Assembly: GCF_904849725.1 (NCBI RefSeq)
Contig: NC_058521.1
Location: 97,884,244 to 97,948,243, forward strand
From: Hordeum vulgare subsp. vulgare
Taxonomy: Eukaryota; Streptophyta; Magnoliopsida; Poales; Poaceae
Direction: 5' to 3'
DNA: 64,000 nucleotides
Shown: positions 47,359 to 58,117 of the stretch, piece after piece
How positions within the stretch are numbered: position 1 is the first letter of the stretch
Layout: every line of letters begins with the position of its first letter
Program-made: the position numbers and the translations under genes
The notes under the pieces: model-generated
What the model saw: the letters and a program-made list of their open reading frames with translations, nothing else
Database searches by the model: none
Told to the model about the DNA's origin: nothing

Positions 47359-49455
47359 TTGTCACTTATCACTATGGAAACTGTTCCTTTGAGGAGTTTG
47401 TTTGGGGTATCTTCACCACGAGCGGAAGCACGAGGAGTTGTTCCTCAACCTGAGGTACCTACTGAAAATATCTTTTATGAAATTCCCTCGGGTACGCTTG
47501 AGAAACTTCTGGCTAATCCTTTTACCGGAGATGGATCTTCACATCCAGACTTGCATCTGATCTATGTAGATGAAGTTTGTGGTTTATTTAAGCTTGCAGG
47601 TTTGCCCGAGGATGAGGTAAAGAAGAAATTATTTCCTTTATCTTTGAAGGATAAGGCGTTGACGTGGTATAGGCTATGTGATGATACTGGATCATGGGAC
47701 TACAATCGGTTGAAATTGGAATTTCATCAAAAGTTTTATCCTATGCATTTAGTACATCATGATCGGAACTTTATTTATAACTTTTGGCCTCTTGATAGGG
47801 AAAGCATAGCTCAAGCTTGGGGGAGGCTTAAATCAGTGCTATATTCATGCCCCAATCATGAGCTCTCGAGAGAAATTATCACTCAAAACTTTTATGCTCG
47901 GCTTTCTCATGAGGATCGTACCATGCTTGACACTTCTTGTACCGGTTCTTTTATGAAGAAGGATATTGACCACAAGTGGAATTTATTGGAGAGAATCAAA
48001 TGTAACTCCGAAGATTGGGAGCTGGAGGAAGGTAAGGAGTCAGGTATGAATTTCCAGTTTGATTGCGTTAAATCTTTTGTTGAGACAAACACTTCTAGAG
48101 ATTTTAGCGCTAAGTATGGACTTGACTCTGAGATAGTAGCTTCTCTTTGTGAATCTTTTGCTGCTCATGTTGATCTTCCCAAAGAGAAGTGGTTTAAGTA
48201 TCATCCTCCTGTAGAAAGCAACATAGTCAAAACCAATCTCGTTGAGGAGAAAGTCATTGCTTTTAGTGATCCTATTGTTCCTTGTGCCTACACTGAGAAA
48301 CCACCATACCCTACTAGGATAAAGGATTATCCTAAAGCTCGAACTGTGATACGTAGGGGTTACATTAGACCACTTGCACCCCCTGAGGAGATAAGAGTTG
48401 AACCTAGTGTTGCTATTATCAAAGATCTCTTAGCCGAAGACGTAGACATGCATGTTATCAAATTCTGTGAGGACTCTGCTAGAATTGCTAAACCTCACGC
48501 GAAAGACAAATACAGACCTGTAGTTGGCCTGCCCGTTGTTTCTGTCAAGATAGGAGATCACTATTACCATGGTTTATGTGATATGCGTGCTAGTGTTCGT
48601 GCAATACCCCGTTCCCTTTATTATGAAATCAAAGATGAGATTGCACCTGCTGAGTTAGAACCCATTGATGTCACTATTACGCTAGCTAATAGAGACACTA
48701 TCTGCCCTCTGGGAATTGTGAGAGACGTAGAAGTCATGTGTGGTAAGACGAAGTATCCTACTGATTTCCTCGTCCTTGGTACTGCACAAGATAGCTTTTG
48801 TCCCATCATATTTGGTAGACCCTTACTCAACACTGTCAATGCTCACATTGATTACATTAAGCAGACCGTCAGTGTTAGTTTTGAGGGTGTGTCTCATGAA
48901 TTTAACTTCTCCATGTTTGGAAGACAACCCCATGAAAAAGAGTCGTCTGGTAGGGATGAAATCATTGCTCTTGCCTCTATTTCCGTACCTCCTACAGATC
49001 CTTTAGAGCAATATCTGCTTGAGCATGAAAATGGTATGCATATGGAGGAGAGAGATGAGATAGATAAAATTGTCTTAGAACAATATCCTATTCTCAAGAA
49101 TAATCTGCCTGTTGAACTGCTTGGGGATCCTCCCCCACCAAAGGGTAATCCTGTGTTCGAGCTTAAACAGTTGCCTGATACTCTTAAGTATGCCTATCTT
49201 GATGAGAAGGAGATATATCCTGTTATTATTAGTGCTCTCCTCTCAGAGCACGAAGAGAAGAAGTTACTAAGAACTCTGAGGAAGCACCGTGCGTTTATTG
49301 GATATACTCTTGATGATCTTAAGGGTATTAGTCCCACTCTATGTCAGCAGAAGATTAAAACCAATCCTAATTTTAAACTAGTTGTTGATCATCAAAGGAG
49401 ATTAAATCCTAAGATGAAAGAGGTCGTTAGAAAAGAGATATTAAAGCTTCTGTAA
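47359..49455 (+). pseudogene. Athila gag and protease
   Basis: A 698-codon open frame. ATG 47359 or the in-frame ATG 47374 (Met-Glu-Thr-Val-Pro) is the likely start. The N-terminal ~230 residues form a Gypsy gag (Ala-Leu-Thr-Trp-Tyr, then Phe-His-Gln-Lys-Phe-Tyr-Pro). The aspartic protease lies near residues 390-500, with its active site reading Leu-Cys-Asp-Met-Arg-Ala-Ser where Leu-Cys-Asp-Leu-Gly-Ala-Ser is usual: the catalytic Asp is kept but the Gly is Arg. RT N-terminal sequence begins near residue 660. The frame closes at TAA 49453-49455, which sits inside RT and is a nonsense mutation, since the same frame continues. Confidence 0.88.
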
Positions 49456-51051
49456 GCAGGAATCATTTATCCTGTTGCTCATAGTGATTGGGTAAGTCCA
49501 GTACATTGCGTACCTAAGAAGGGAGGTATCACCGTCGTTCCTAATGATAAGGATGAACTAATCCCACAAAGGATTATTACTGGCTATAGGATGGTGATAG
49601 ACTTCTGGAAACTGAACAAGGCAACCAGGAAAGAGCATTATCCTTTGCCGTTTATCGACCAAATGCTAGAAAGGCTATCAAAACACACACACTTCTGCTT
49701 TGTAGACAGTTATTGAGGTTTCTCGCAAATACCTGTTGCACAATCTGATCAAGAGAAAACCACTTTCACCTGCCCCTTCGGTACCTTTTCTTATAGATGT
49801 ATGCCTTTTGGCTTATGCAATGCACCTGCCACCTTTCAAAGATGTATGATGGCTATATTCTCCGACTTTTGTGAAAAGATTGTCGAGGTTTTCATGGATG
49901 ACTTCTCCGTTTACGGGTCTTCCTTTGATGATTGCCTCAGCAACCTTGATTGAGTCTTACAGAGATGCGAAGATACCAACCTCGTCTTGAATTGGGAGAA
50001 GTGCCACTTTATGGTTAATGAAGGCAACGTCTTAGGACACAAAATCTTTGAAAGAGGCATTGAAGTTGATAAGGCTAAGGTTGATGCAATTGAGAAAATG
50101 TCTTGCCCCACAGATATCGGAGGTATACGAAGTTTCCTAGGTCATGCTGGTTTCTATAGAAGGTTCATTAAAGACTTCTCTAAGATTTCTAGGCCTCTTA
50201 CCAACCTCTTGCAGAAGGATGTTCATTTTGTTATTGATTAGGATTGTGAGGAAGCCTTCGAAATACTTAAGAAGGCTTTGATAACCGCACCTATTGTTCA
50301 ACCACCTGACTGGAACTTGCCCTTTGAAATCATGTGCGACACTAGTGATTATGATGTTGGTGCTGTTCTAGGACAAAGAGTTGACAAGAAGTTGAATGTT
50401 ATTCACTACGCTAGTAAAACTCTAGACAACGCCCAAAGAAACTATGCCACTATGGAAAAGGAGTTTTTAGCAGTTGTGTTTGCATGTGAAAAGTTCAGAT
50501 CTTATATAGTTGCTTCCAAAGTCACTATTCACTCTGATCATGCTGCTATTAAGTACCTTATGGAGAAGAAGGATGCTAAGCCTAGGCTGATCAGATGGGT
50601 TCTCCTGCCACAGGAATTTGATTTGCACGTCGTTGATCGAAAGGGTGCTGATAACCCTGTAGCAGATAACTTGTCTAGGCTAGAGAATGTCCTTGATGAC
50701 CCACGACCTATTGATGACAGCTTTCCTGATGAGCAATTAAATGTCATCCGCACTTCACATAGTGCACCGTGGTATGCCGATTATGCAAATTATATCGTAG
50801 CCAAATACATACCACCCAGTTTCACCTATCAGCAAAAGAAGAAATCCTTCTTTGATTTGAGACACTACTTTTGGGATGATCCTCACCTTTATAAGGAAGG
50901 ATTAGGTGGTGTTCTTAGACGTTGTGTGCCTGAACATGAACAGGGACAGATCTTGCAGAAGTGTCATTCTGAAGCCTACGGAGGACACCACGCTGGAGAT
51001 AGAACTGCCCCTAAGGTATTGCAATCAGGTTTCTATTGGCCACTCTCTTCA
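49456..51051 (+). pseudogene. Athila reverse transcriptase and RNase H
   Basis: The frame is the same as gag. RT blocks include Val-Pro-Lys-Lys-Gly-Gly, Met-Val-Ile-Asp-Phe, Pro-Leu-Pro-Phe-Ile-Asp-Gln, and the active site Phe-Met-Asp-Asp near 49893-49904. RNase H follows with Cys-Asp-Thr-Ser-Asp-Tyr and the Thr-Met-Glu-Lys-Glu block. Nonsense codons in this frame: TGA 49714-49716, TGA 49951-49953 and TAG 50239-50241, besides TAA 49453. A one-base loss near 51041 shifts frame at the integrase zinc finger. Catalytic residues remain, so the damage is a handful of point changes. Confidence 0.88.
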
Positions 51052-52138
51052 AGGATGTACGTAAGTTTGTCTTGTCTTGTGACGAATGCCAAAGAATAGG
51101 GAACATAAGTAAGCGTCAGGAAATGCCTATGAACTATTCACTTGTCATCGAACCATTTGATGTCTGGGGCTTTGATTATATGGGACCCTTCCCGAGTTCC
51201 AATGGGTACACTCACATCTTAGTTGCTGTGGATTACGTCACTAAGTGGGTAGAGGCTATCCCCACTAAAAATGCTGATCACCACACCTCTATTAAGATGC
51301 TTAAAGAAGTCATTTTCCCAAGATTTGGAGTCCCTAGATATTTGATGACTGATGGCGGTTCACACTTCATTCATGGTGTTTTCCGCAAGATGCTCGCTAA
51401 GTATGATGTCAACCATAGAGTTGCATCTCCTTATCATCCTCAGACTAGTGGTCAAGTGGAGTTGAGTAATAGGGAGATCAAATTGATCCTACAAAAGACC
51501 GTCAATAGATCTCGAAAGAATTGGTCTAGCAAACTTGACGATGCACTATGTGCTATAAGAATCCCATGGGCATGTCGCCATATAAAATGGTTTACGGTAA
51601 GGTATGTCATTTACCTCTTGAGCTGGAACACAAAGCTTATTGGGCAATCAAAGAGCTCAACTTCGATTTCAAACTTGTCGGTGAGAAGCGGTTGTTTCAT
51701 ATCATCTTATTAGATGAATGGAGGGCCCAGGCATATGAGAATGCCAAGTTGTTCAAGGAAAAGGTTAAGAGATGGCACGACAAACGAATACAGAAACGAG
51801 AGTTCAATGTAGGTTATTATGTCCTGCTAAACAATTCTCGTTTGAGATTCTTCACATGCAAGCTTCTCTCTAAATGGGAAGGTCCTTACATTATCGAGGA
51901 AGTATATCGTTCTGGTGCCATCAAAATCAATAACACAGAAGGAAATTATCCTAGAGTGGTAAATGGGCAAAGAATCAAGCATTATATCTCCGGTACTCCC
52001 ATAAATGTTGAGACCAATATCATCAATGTAATAACTCCAGAGGAGTACATAAGGGATGTTTATCAGCCTGTTTCAGACCCTGAAAACGAAGAGGTATCTG
52101 TTTCGGTAAGAAATTGGACTCCGATGCTTTTCCAATAG
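51036..52138 (+). pseudogene. Athila integrase
   Basis: The zinc finger starts before the frameshift (His-Ser-Glu-Ala-Tyr-Gly-Gly-His-His) and its Cys pair, Cys-Asp-Glu-Cys, lies at ~51076. Catalytic core: Asp in Trp-Gly-Phe-Asp-Tyr-Met-Gly-Pro, Asp in Met-Thr-Asp-Gly-Gly, Glu in Gly-Gln-Val-Glu-Leu-Ser-Asn-Arg-Glu, all present. Near 51550 a short deletion shifts frame within a conserved Tyr-Lys-Asn-Pro block. The C-terminal part continues at 51548-52138, with the Pro-Tyr-Ile-Ile-Glu-Glu segment, and stops at TAG 52136-52138. Integrase would insert the cDNA; two frame breaks prevent it here. Confidence 0.87.
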
Positions 52139-52423
52139 GAAATTTCCTCCGTTTTGGAATTTTTTGAAAATTAGAAAAATAAAAAGCAGTCCGAAGAGCG
52201 CAGGAGGCGGCCACAAGCTTGGAAGCCACCACCTACCCCCTAGTGGAAGCTAGGGGGCTTGTGGGCACCTCGTGTGCCTCCCGAACTCCGTTTTCTTGTG
52301 GAGCACTCCTTCTAGTCCAGAAAAAATAATTATATATTCGCTTGAAGGTTTTGATCCCCGTATCGTGCAGTTTTCCTCTATTTTCGTTTCGAGCTTGTTG
52401 TCTGCCGCAGATTTAGAGCAAAG

Positions 52424-52690
52424 ATGTCTCAGGAATCTGTTGGGGAGAATGATCTTCACCAAGTCCATGAAGAAGTAGATGCTGATCTGAAAAGAGTAGA
52501 AGTCACGGAAGCCAGGGACCAAGCTAAGGAGAAAACCCAAGCTAGGCAGGAAGTTCAACCTATGTTCAACATTGAAGACGTTGAAGGAGTAGATTTTCTC
52601 CAACCCTTCCTCCACGTGTTGTCTCCATCATTGATTGAACTCTTAAGGTTTTGCGAAACAACTCGTGCTCACAATTTCCCTTTCTCGTGA
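52424..52690 (+). CDS. Short downstream frame of the Athila element, unknown function
   Basis: An 88-codon frame, acidic and helical at its N-terminus, then Leu-rich (Phe-Leu-Gln-Pro-Phe-Leu-His-Val-Leu). It lies between integrase and the purine tract, where Athila elements may carry an envelope-like gene, but it is too short and shows no membrane segment. It could be a remnant or chance. Flanking 52139-52423 is non-coding. Confidence 0.3.
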   Translation: MSQESVGENDLHQVHEEVDADLKRVEVTEARDQAKEKTQARQEVQPMFNIEDVEGVDFLQPFLHVLSPSLIELLRFCETTRAHNFPFS

Positions 52691-52841
52691 AGTTGTTTAA
52701 CTGGAAAACCATGTCACAGATCTCAAAGGTATAAATCAAAGACTGGTAGCTCTCTTGGAATCAAAGGCAACAACTCCACAACCATCACCACCAAAGGAAG
52801 ACAACTAAGCATTGGTATGGGCAATCCCCTTGGCTTCTGCC

Positions 52842-52854
52842 AAGCTTGGGGGAG
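52842..52854 (+). other. Purine tract AAGCTTGGGGGAG
   Basis: A G-rich purine run after the coding region, typical of the post-pol region in Triticeae Athila-like elements. It could be the internal polypurine tract, but the following ~510 bases to 53365 contain no LTR. Confidence 0.5.
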
Positions 52855-53365
52855 TTGCCCTGGTATCGTACCACCTTTATATCTTTTGCTTTTACCTTTG
52901 TTTTAGTTCTTTCCTTTTCAGTTTTTATTTCTTCTCTTAGAGGAATAAGTCTTTAGTTTTTAGTTTGAGTCTTTTTCCTTGTGTCTCCCCCTATGTATTC
53001 GAGCTTACGAGCTATATAATAAAGATTATCTTAGTCAAGGGCTTTGCTTTGTGCTATGATCAAAAGTATGAAAAGAACGATAGCATGAAAGATCATGAGA
53101 CAATCTTATGTAAAGTGATAACTTCACATATGACACGTATGATGATTGAAACTTGTTGAGAATAAATCAACATAGACCTCAGTCATTGTTGCAATTAATA
53201 AGAAGTAATAAGGAAAGAGAGGTTCACATATAAATATATCATCTTAGACACTTTTTACAATTGAGAGCACTCACCAAACTATTACATGCTTAGGAGTAGA
53301 TGTTGGACAAGGAAGACAACATAATGAATTGTGTTTGCTTGGTTCCAAACAACGTTATACGATTA
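52855..53365 (+). other. 3' non-coding end of the Athila element, truncated
   Basis: AT-rich with no coding signal. It ends in ccaaacaacgttatacgatta, directly followed by gaccacgatatcgtcaacg, which is Tat RT on the minus strand. The exact join is within a base or two of 53365/53366. Confidence 0.6.
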
Positions 53366-53860
53366 GACCACGATATCGTCAACGTAGGCGTGAACATTGC
53401 GTCTGATCTGGTTGTGCAGGCAATTCTGGATGCAACGTTGATAAGTCGCCCCCGCACTCTTGAGCCTGAACGGCATGGACACGTAACAAAAGGCTCCAAA
53501 GGGGGTTATGAAGAACGTTTTCTCCTGGTCCGCCACAACCATCTTGATCTAGTGGTATCCTGAGTAAATATCCAGAAAACACAACCGCTGGCAACCCGTT
53601 GTAGATTCAATGATTTGATCAATATGGGGAAGGGCGAAAGGGTCCTTTGGGCAGGCCCTGTTGATTTCGGTGTAGTCGATGCACATGTGGAAAGTGCCAT
53701 TCTTCTCGCGCACCAAGACCGGGTTAGCCAACCATTCAGGATGGAAAACCTCAATGATGAACCCAACGGCCAAAAGCCGGGCGACTTCCTCCCCAATTGC
53801 CTTACGCCGTTCTTCATTAAACCGGCAAAGATATTGCCGAACCGGCTTTATTTTGGGGTC
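53366..53860 (-). pseudogene. Tat-type reverse transcriptase, truncated at its active site
   Basis: Minus-strand RT with Phe-His-Pro-Glu-Trp-Leu-Ala-Asn-Pro-Val-Leu-Val, Cys-Ile-Asp-Tyr-Thr-Glu-Ile-Asn and Ile-Asp-Gln-Ile-Ile-Glu. A stop follows Ser-Gly-Tyr-His (TAG 53551-53549). The frame then continues to the catalytic Tyr-Val-Asp-Asp (53386-53375) and ends three residues later, at the junction with Athila sequence. The thumb, RNase H and integrase that should follow are absent. Gypsy RTs copy element RNA to DNA; this one is cut through the palm domain. Confidence 0.85.
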
Positions 53861-54195
53861 AATTTAAGATGGTGCTGAGCGAATTCTCCCGGCACACCTA
53901 GCATGTCTGAAGGTATCCGTGCGAAGATGTCCCAATTCTCACGGATGAATTCGATGAGCGCGCTTTCCTATTTGGGATCCAGACCTGTCCCAATGGTGAA
54001 CTGCTTGGTTGAGTCGCCCGGCGTGAAGTCTATCACCTTCGTGTCATCCGCCGGTTTAAACTTGAGGGGTGGCTCTGAGTCGATTGTGGGTCTCTTGAGT
54101 GGTGTCATATCTGCCGAGTCAACATTGGCTTGGTGAAACTTGAGCTCCTCGGTCGCGCAAGCCGACTCGGCATAAGCCACGTCTCCTTCCTCGCA

Positions 54196-54597
54196 TTACT
54201 CTTGGGCTATCTTCCTATCCCCATTGATTGTAATAGTCCCCTTAGGGCCACGCATTTTGAGCTTGAGGTAAACGTAACATGGGCGAGCCATGAACCGAGC
54301 GTAAGCCAGTCTTCTGAACAACGCGCGGTAAGGGCTCTTGATCTTGACCATCTCAAACATGAGGGACTCGCTTCTGTAATTAGACTCCGTGCCAAAAGCT
54401 ACGTTAAGTTTGATTCGCCCAACAGGGTATGTCGACTTACCCGGAACAATGCCGTGGAAGACCGTGGAAGATGGCATCAAGTTTTCTGAGAAATTCATCC
54501 GCCGAAAGGTATCAAAATACAAGATATTAATGCTGCTCCCGCCATCCATAAGGACTTTGGAAAGGCTGTAACCTCCGACCTGGGGAGCCACGACCAA
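54196..54597 (-). pseudogene. Tat-type aspartic protease region
   Basis: A 133-residue minus-strand frame containing Val-Leu-Met-Asp-Gly-Gly-Ser-Ser-Ile-Asn-Ile-Leu-Tyr, the Gypsy/Tat form of the aspartic protease active site. It would cleave the polyprotein. Between it and RT (54195-53861) the linker is broken by shifts. Confidence 0.8.
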
Positions 54598-54861
54598 AGC
54601 TAAGTTGCCGGGATTATCAACCCGAGGTGGGTGATCCTCCCTACTCCAGATAATGGGTTGTTAAGACCAATTGAGGTACCTAGGGAGCACCGGCTCAACC
54701 ATGCTAAAAGCTCTGTGTTTCACCGTTTGGTCCCGTTTGCAAGTGCTGCTGGTGAACACGTGATATTGCCCGCTGTTCAACTGCTTGGGATTATTCTGAA
54801 AGCCGCCATTGTCATCCTGCCGCCGGGGATCACCTTGCGGGGGCGGTTGCTAAAACACGCC

Positions 54862-56594
54862 CTACGTGTTGTATCGCTGATTATTGTGAACATGGTACTT
54901 CCCGGCATTAGACTGTGACCCGCCCGGCGGGCCTGGGTTAGGGAACCCACCAAACGGGATTCGGTGTGATCGGCGCGTGCCGAACTGTTCCTGATGTCCA
55001 CCTTGGTTACCTCCTTGACCTTTTTTCACCGCCTTAGCTCGGAATTCCTGCATCACATAGCAATCCTCCAAAGAGTGGGTAGACGGTCCTTCGGCGGTGG
55101 CGTGATGCGGGCAGGGGCCTTTGAGCATCTCATGATAGTTGCGTGGTTTCTTCCCGCCGAAGCCCCTTTTCTTCTGGCATTGGTTCCTGTTGCCAGCGTT
55201 TGTGTTAGCAACGAAGTCTGCGACGCCTTCGTGCTGTCTCCTTTTACTTTGTCCTGCGTGGTTTTGGTTGCCCCGCCCTTGGAACTCGGAGTGGCCCTTT
55301 GACGACTCGCCTCTCCTGGCGGTGCTAACTTTGTCGTCGTCTTCTGTGGGATCTTTAGTGTCTTCTCACTCGGCATACCTGGTCACGGTGCCCATCAACT
55401 CGCCCATGTATTGCACATTACGCTTGAGTCGCCCAAGCTTCAGCACCAAAGGCTCATAATGACAATTCTTCTCTAGAATTAGCATGGCCCGAGCCGCCGA
55501 GATACCATCTCATGAATGGATGACTTCTGCAACTCGTCGCGTCCAATGATGAGCCGACTCATCCGGGCGTTGGATGCAATGCCGTAGGTCAACGATGGTC
55601 ATCGGACGCTTACATGTTCCTTAGAAATTTTGGACGAAGCGCACCTTCAACTCTGCCGAGGTGTTGATGGAATTGGGCGGCATGTTTTCTACCACGTGCG
55701 CGCTATTCCTTCGACCATCATGGTGAAGTACTTAGCAAAGACCGCCTCATTCACATCGAGCATATCCATTGCAAGCTCGTAACTTTCGATCCACGACCCT
55801 GGCTCGAGATCTGGTGTGTAATTGGGTACCTTTCTCGGTCCTTTGAAATCTTTCGGCATACGTTCGTTGCAGAGGGCGGGCATTAGACAGGGCACCCCAA
55901 CATGCCTGCCACCTATCTTAGTGAATGTGGGAGGAGGCTGGGTGTAAGCCGGATAGCCTTGACCCACCGTAGCTGCCGTTTCCATCAAGCGGGCGGCTCG
56001 CTCCGCATCCACAAGATCTTGAGCCCGTGTATCGGGCATCCCGGGCGGATTAGTCTGCGGCAAGCGTCGTTGCTCGCTGGTCACCACAGGCAGGTCATCA
56101 TGGCGACTCCTGGTGTGACTCGCGTGGGGCGTGGAGTGTAACCGGTTGCGGCTATGTGAATTATGCGCATGTTGTAGCACCGCCGTTTTCATCATCTCGA
56201 TGGTGTTTCTCGCCTCCACTTCAGCCGGGGAGTTTCCGTAAATCGGGAGAGACTCCAGGTGGCGGGTTGCCTCCAGCATGTTACCCACGGGGTTCAAGAA
56301 GTGACCCTGTTGTGTTTGTAAACGGGGCGCACGAGCCTCCGTTGGCTGAGGCGGTTGCGGGTTAAGCGGTGGCCGAGCTGGGTCGCCTCCCGGAGCGGCC
56401 TGCCAAGGTCGATTGGGTTCCATCCTGGGGGTATGTGGGGGTGTCGAAGAGGCGAGTCGGGTTTAGATCGACCGGAAGGTGGCCGTGATGTCTCCTCTGG
56501 TGGATCGCATCGGAGGCACGCTGTTGTCGCTCAAGCCTCCAGCCTTCAGTATTCAAACGCTCTGTCTCCACGGTGATCTGGGCCTGCTGTGTTG
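54862..56594 (-). pseudogene. Tat-type gag, C-terminal part
   Basis: The minus strand carries Gypsy gag between the solo LTR and protease. At 56423-55689 a frame reads Pro-rich sequence then Pro-Arg-Lys-Val-Pro-Asn-Tyr-Thr-Pro-Asp-Leu-Glu-Pro-Gly-Ser-Trp, the start of the retrotransposon gag fold. It breaks near 55690. Fragments continue through the usual Leu-Lys-Arg-Asn-Val-Gln-Tyr-Met-Gly-Glu-Leu block (~55410) to a His/Cys-rich segment with Cys-Pro-His-His and Cys-Tyr-Val-Met-Gln-Glu-Phe (55128-54862). Several stops and shifts interrupt it. Confidence 0.78.
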
Positions 56595-58117
56595 TGATGA
56601 CCCACAAGTGTAGGGGATTTATCGTAATCCTTTCGATAAGTAAGAGTGTCGAACCCAACGAGGAGCAGAAGGAACTGACAAGTGGTTTTCAGCAAGGTAT
56701 TCTATGCAAGCACTGAAATTATCGGTAACAGATAGTTGTGTGATAAGATAATTCGTAGCGAGTAGCAAGTAACAATAGTAACAAAGGTGCAACAAGATGG
56801 CCCAATCCCTTTTGTAGCAAGGGACAAGCCTGGACGAACTCTTATATGAGGTAAAGCGCTCCCGAGGACACATGGGAATTTCTGTCAAGCTAGTTTTCAT
56901 CATGTTCATATGATTCGCATTCGCTACTTTGATAGTTTGATATGTGGGTGGACCGGTGCTTGGGTGCTGCCCTTGCTTGGACAAACATTCCACTTATGAT
57001 TAACCCCTCTCGCAAGGATCCGCAACTACGACAGAAGAATTAAGACTAAATCTAACCATAGCATTAAACTAGTGGATCCAAATCAGCCCCTTACGAAGCA
57101 ACGCATAAACTAGGGTTTACGCTTCTGTCACTCTAGCAACCCATCATCTCCTTATTACTTCCCAATGCCTTCCTCTAGGCCCAAATAATGGTGAAGTGTT
57201 ATGTAGTCGACGTTCACATAACACCACTAGAGGAAAGACAACATACAACGCATCAAAATATCGAACGAATACCAAATTCACATGACTACTTATAGCAAGA
57301 CTTATCCCATGTCCTGAGGAACAAAAGTGACGACTCACAAAGCATAATTATGTTCATGACCAGAGAGGTATTGAATAGCATCTGGGATGTGAACATATAA
57401 TCGTCCACCGAGTACAACTAGCATCAACTACAAAGAGTAATTAACACTACTAGCAACCTTATAAGTACCAATCGGAGTCGCGAGACGGAGATTCGTTACA
57501 AGAGATGAACTATGGTTTGTAGATGAGATGGTGATGATGAAGATGTTTATGGAGACGAGTCACCGCCGCTGAGAGGAGTGTTGGTGATGACGATGGCGAT
57601 GATTTCCCACTCCGGGAGGGAAGTTTCCCCGGCAGGACGGCCCTGCCCGAGCTCTAGATTGGTTCTGCTCAAGTTCCGCCTCGTGGCGGCCGTGATTCCT
57701 CCCTAAAGCCTCCTCTTGATTTTTTGTAGGAGTAATCCCTCCTTATAGAAAAAGATGAGCGCCGGAGGGGCAACAGGGGGCCCACAAGCCACCCAGGCCC
57801 GGCCAGGGGGGTAGGCCGGGCCTGGCAGGTTTGTGGCCTCCTGGTGGCTCCCCTCTGGTACTTCTTCCGCCCAGTATTTTTTTATAAAATCCAAAATAAT
57901 TCCTCGTTGATTTTCACAGCTTTTGGAGTTGCACAGAATAGTTATCTCAAACTTGCTCCCTTTTCAGAGCAGAATTCCAGCTGCCGGCATTCTCCCTCTT
58001 CAGGTAAACCTTATAAAATAAGAGAGAAAAGGCATAAGTATTGTACCGTAAAGTGTAATAACAGCCCATAAAGCAATAAATATCAACATAAAAGCATGAC
58101 GCAAAATGGACGTATCA
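56595..58117 (-). repeat. Solo LTR of the Athila-type family in the Tat gag
   Basis: 1523 bp; the minus strand runs TGATACGTCCATTTTGCGTC to GTGGGTCATCA, flanked by perfect TGTTG duplications (56590-56594 and 58118-58122). No internal sequence is present, so it is a solo LTR formed by unequal recombination between two LTRs. It is the same family as 45741-47267. Its interior includes a GC-rich leader with cgccgccgacgag-like words and ORFs that are not genes. Confidence 0.95.

Larger units (their letters stand above)
45741..53365 (+). mobile_element. Athila-type Gypsy element lacking its 3' LTR
   Basis: 5' LTR 45741-47267, primer-binding site, gag-protease, RT, RNase H and integrase, a short downstream frame and a purine tract, then a non-coding 3' region that ends abruptly at ~53365, where Tat RT sequence begins on the other strand. 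No 3' LTR is present. The order and the LTR style (TGATACGTCCATTTTG…GTGGGTCATCA) fit Triticeae Athila-like families such as WHAM or Sabrina; I do not choose between them. The 5-bp left flank GTCAT (45736-45740) has no partner at the right end, as expected after a deletion. Confidence 0.88.

Noticed and set aside
52424..52690. Envelope gene of the Athila element
   Set aside because: Too short and without signal or membrane segments; kept only as a low-confidence frame.
56595..58117. The missing 3' LTR of the Athila element at 45741
   Set aside because: It is in the opposite orientation and has its own perfect TGTTG duplication, so it is an independent solo LTR.
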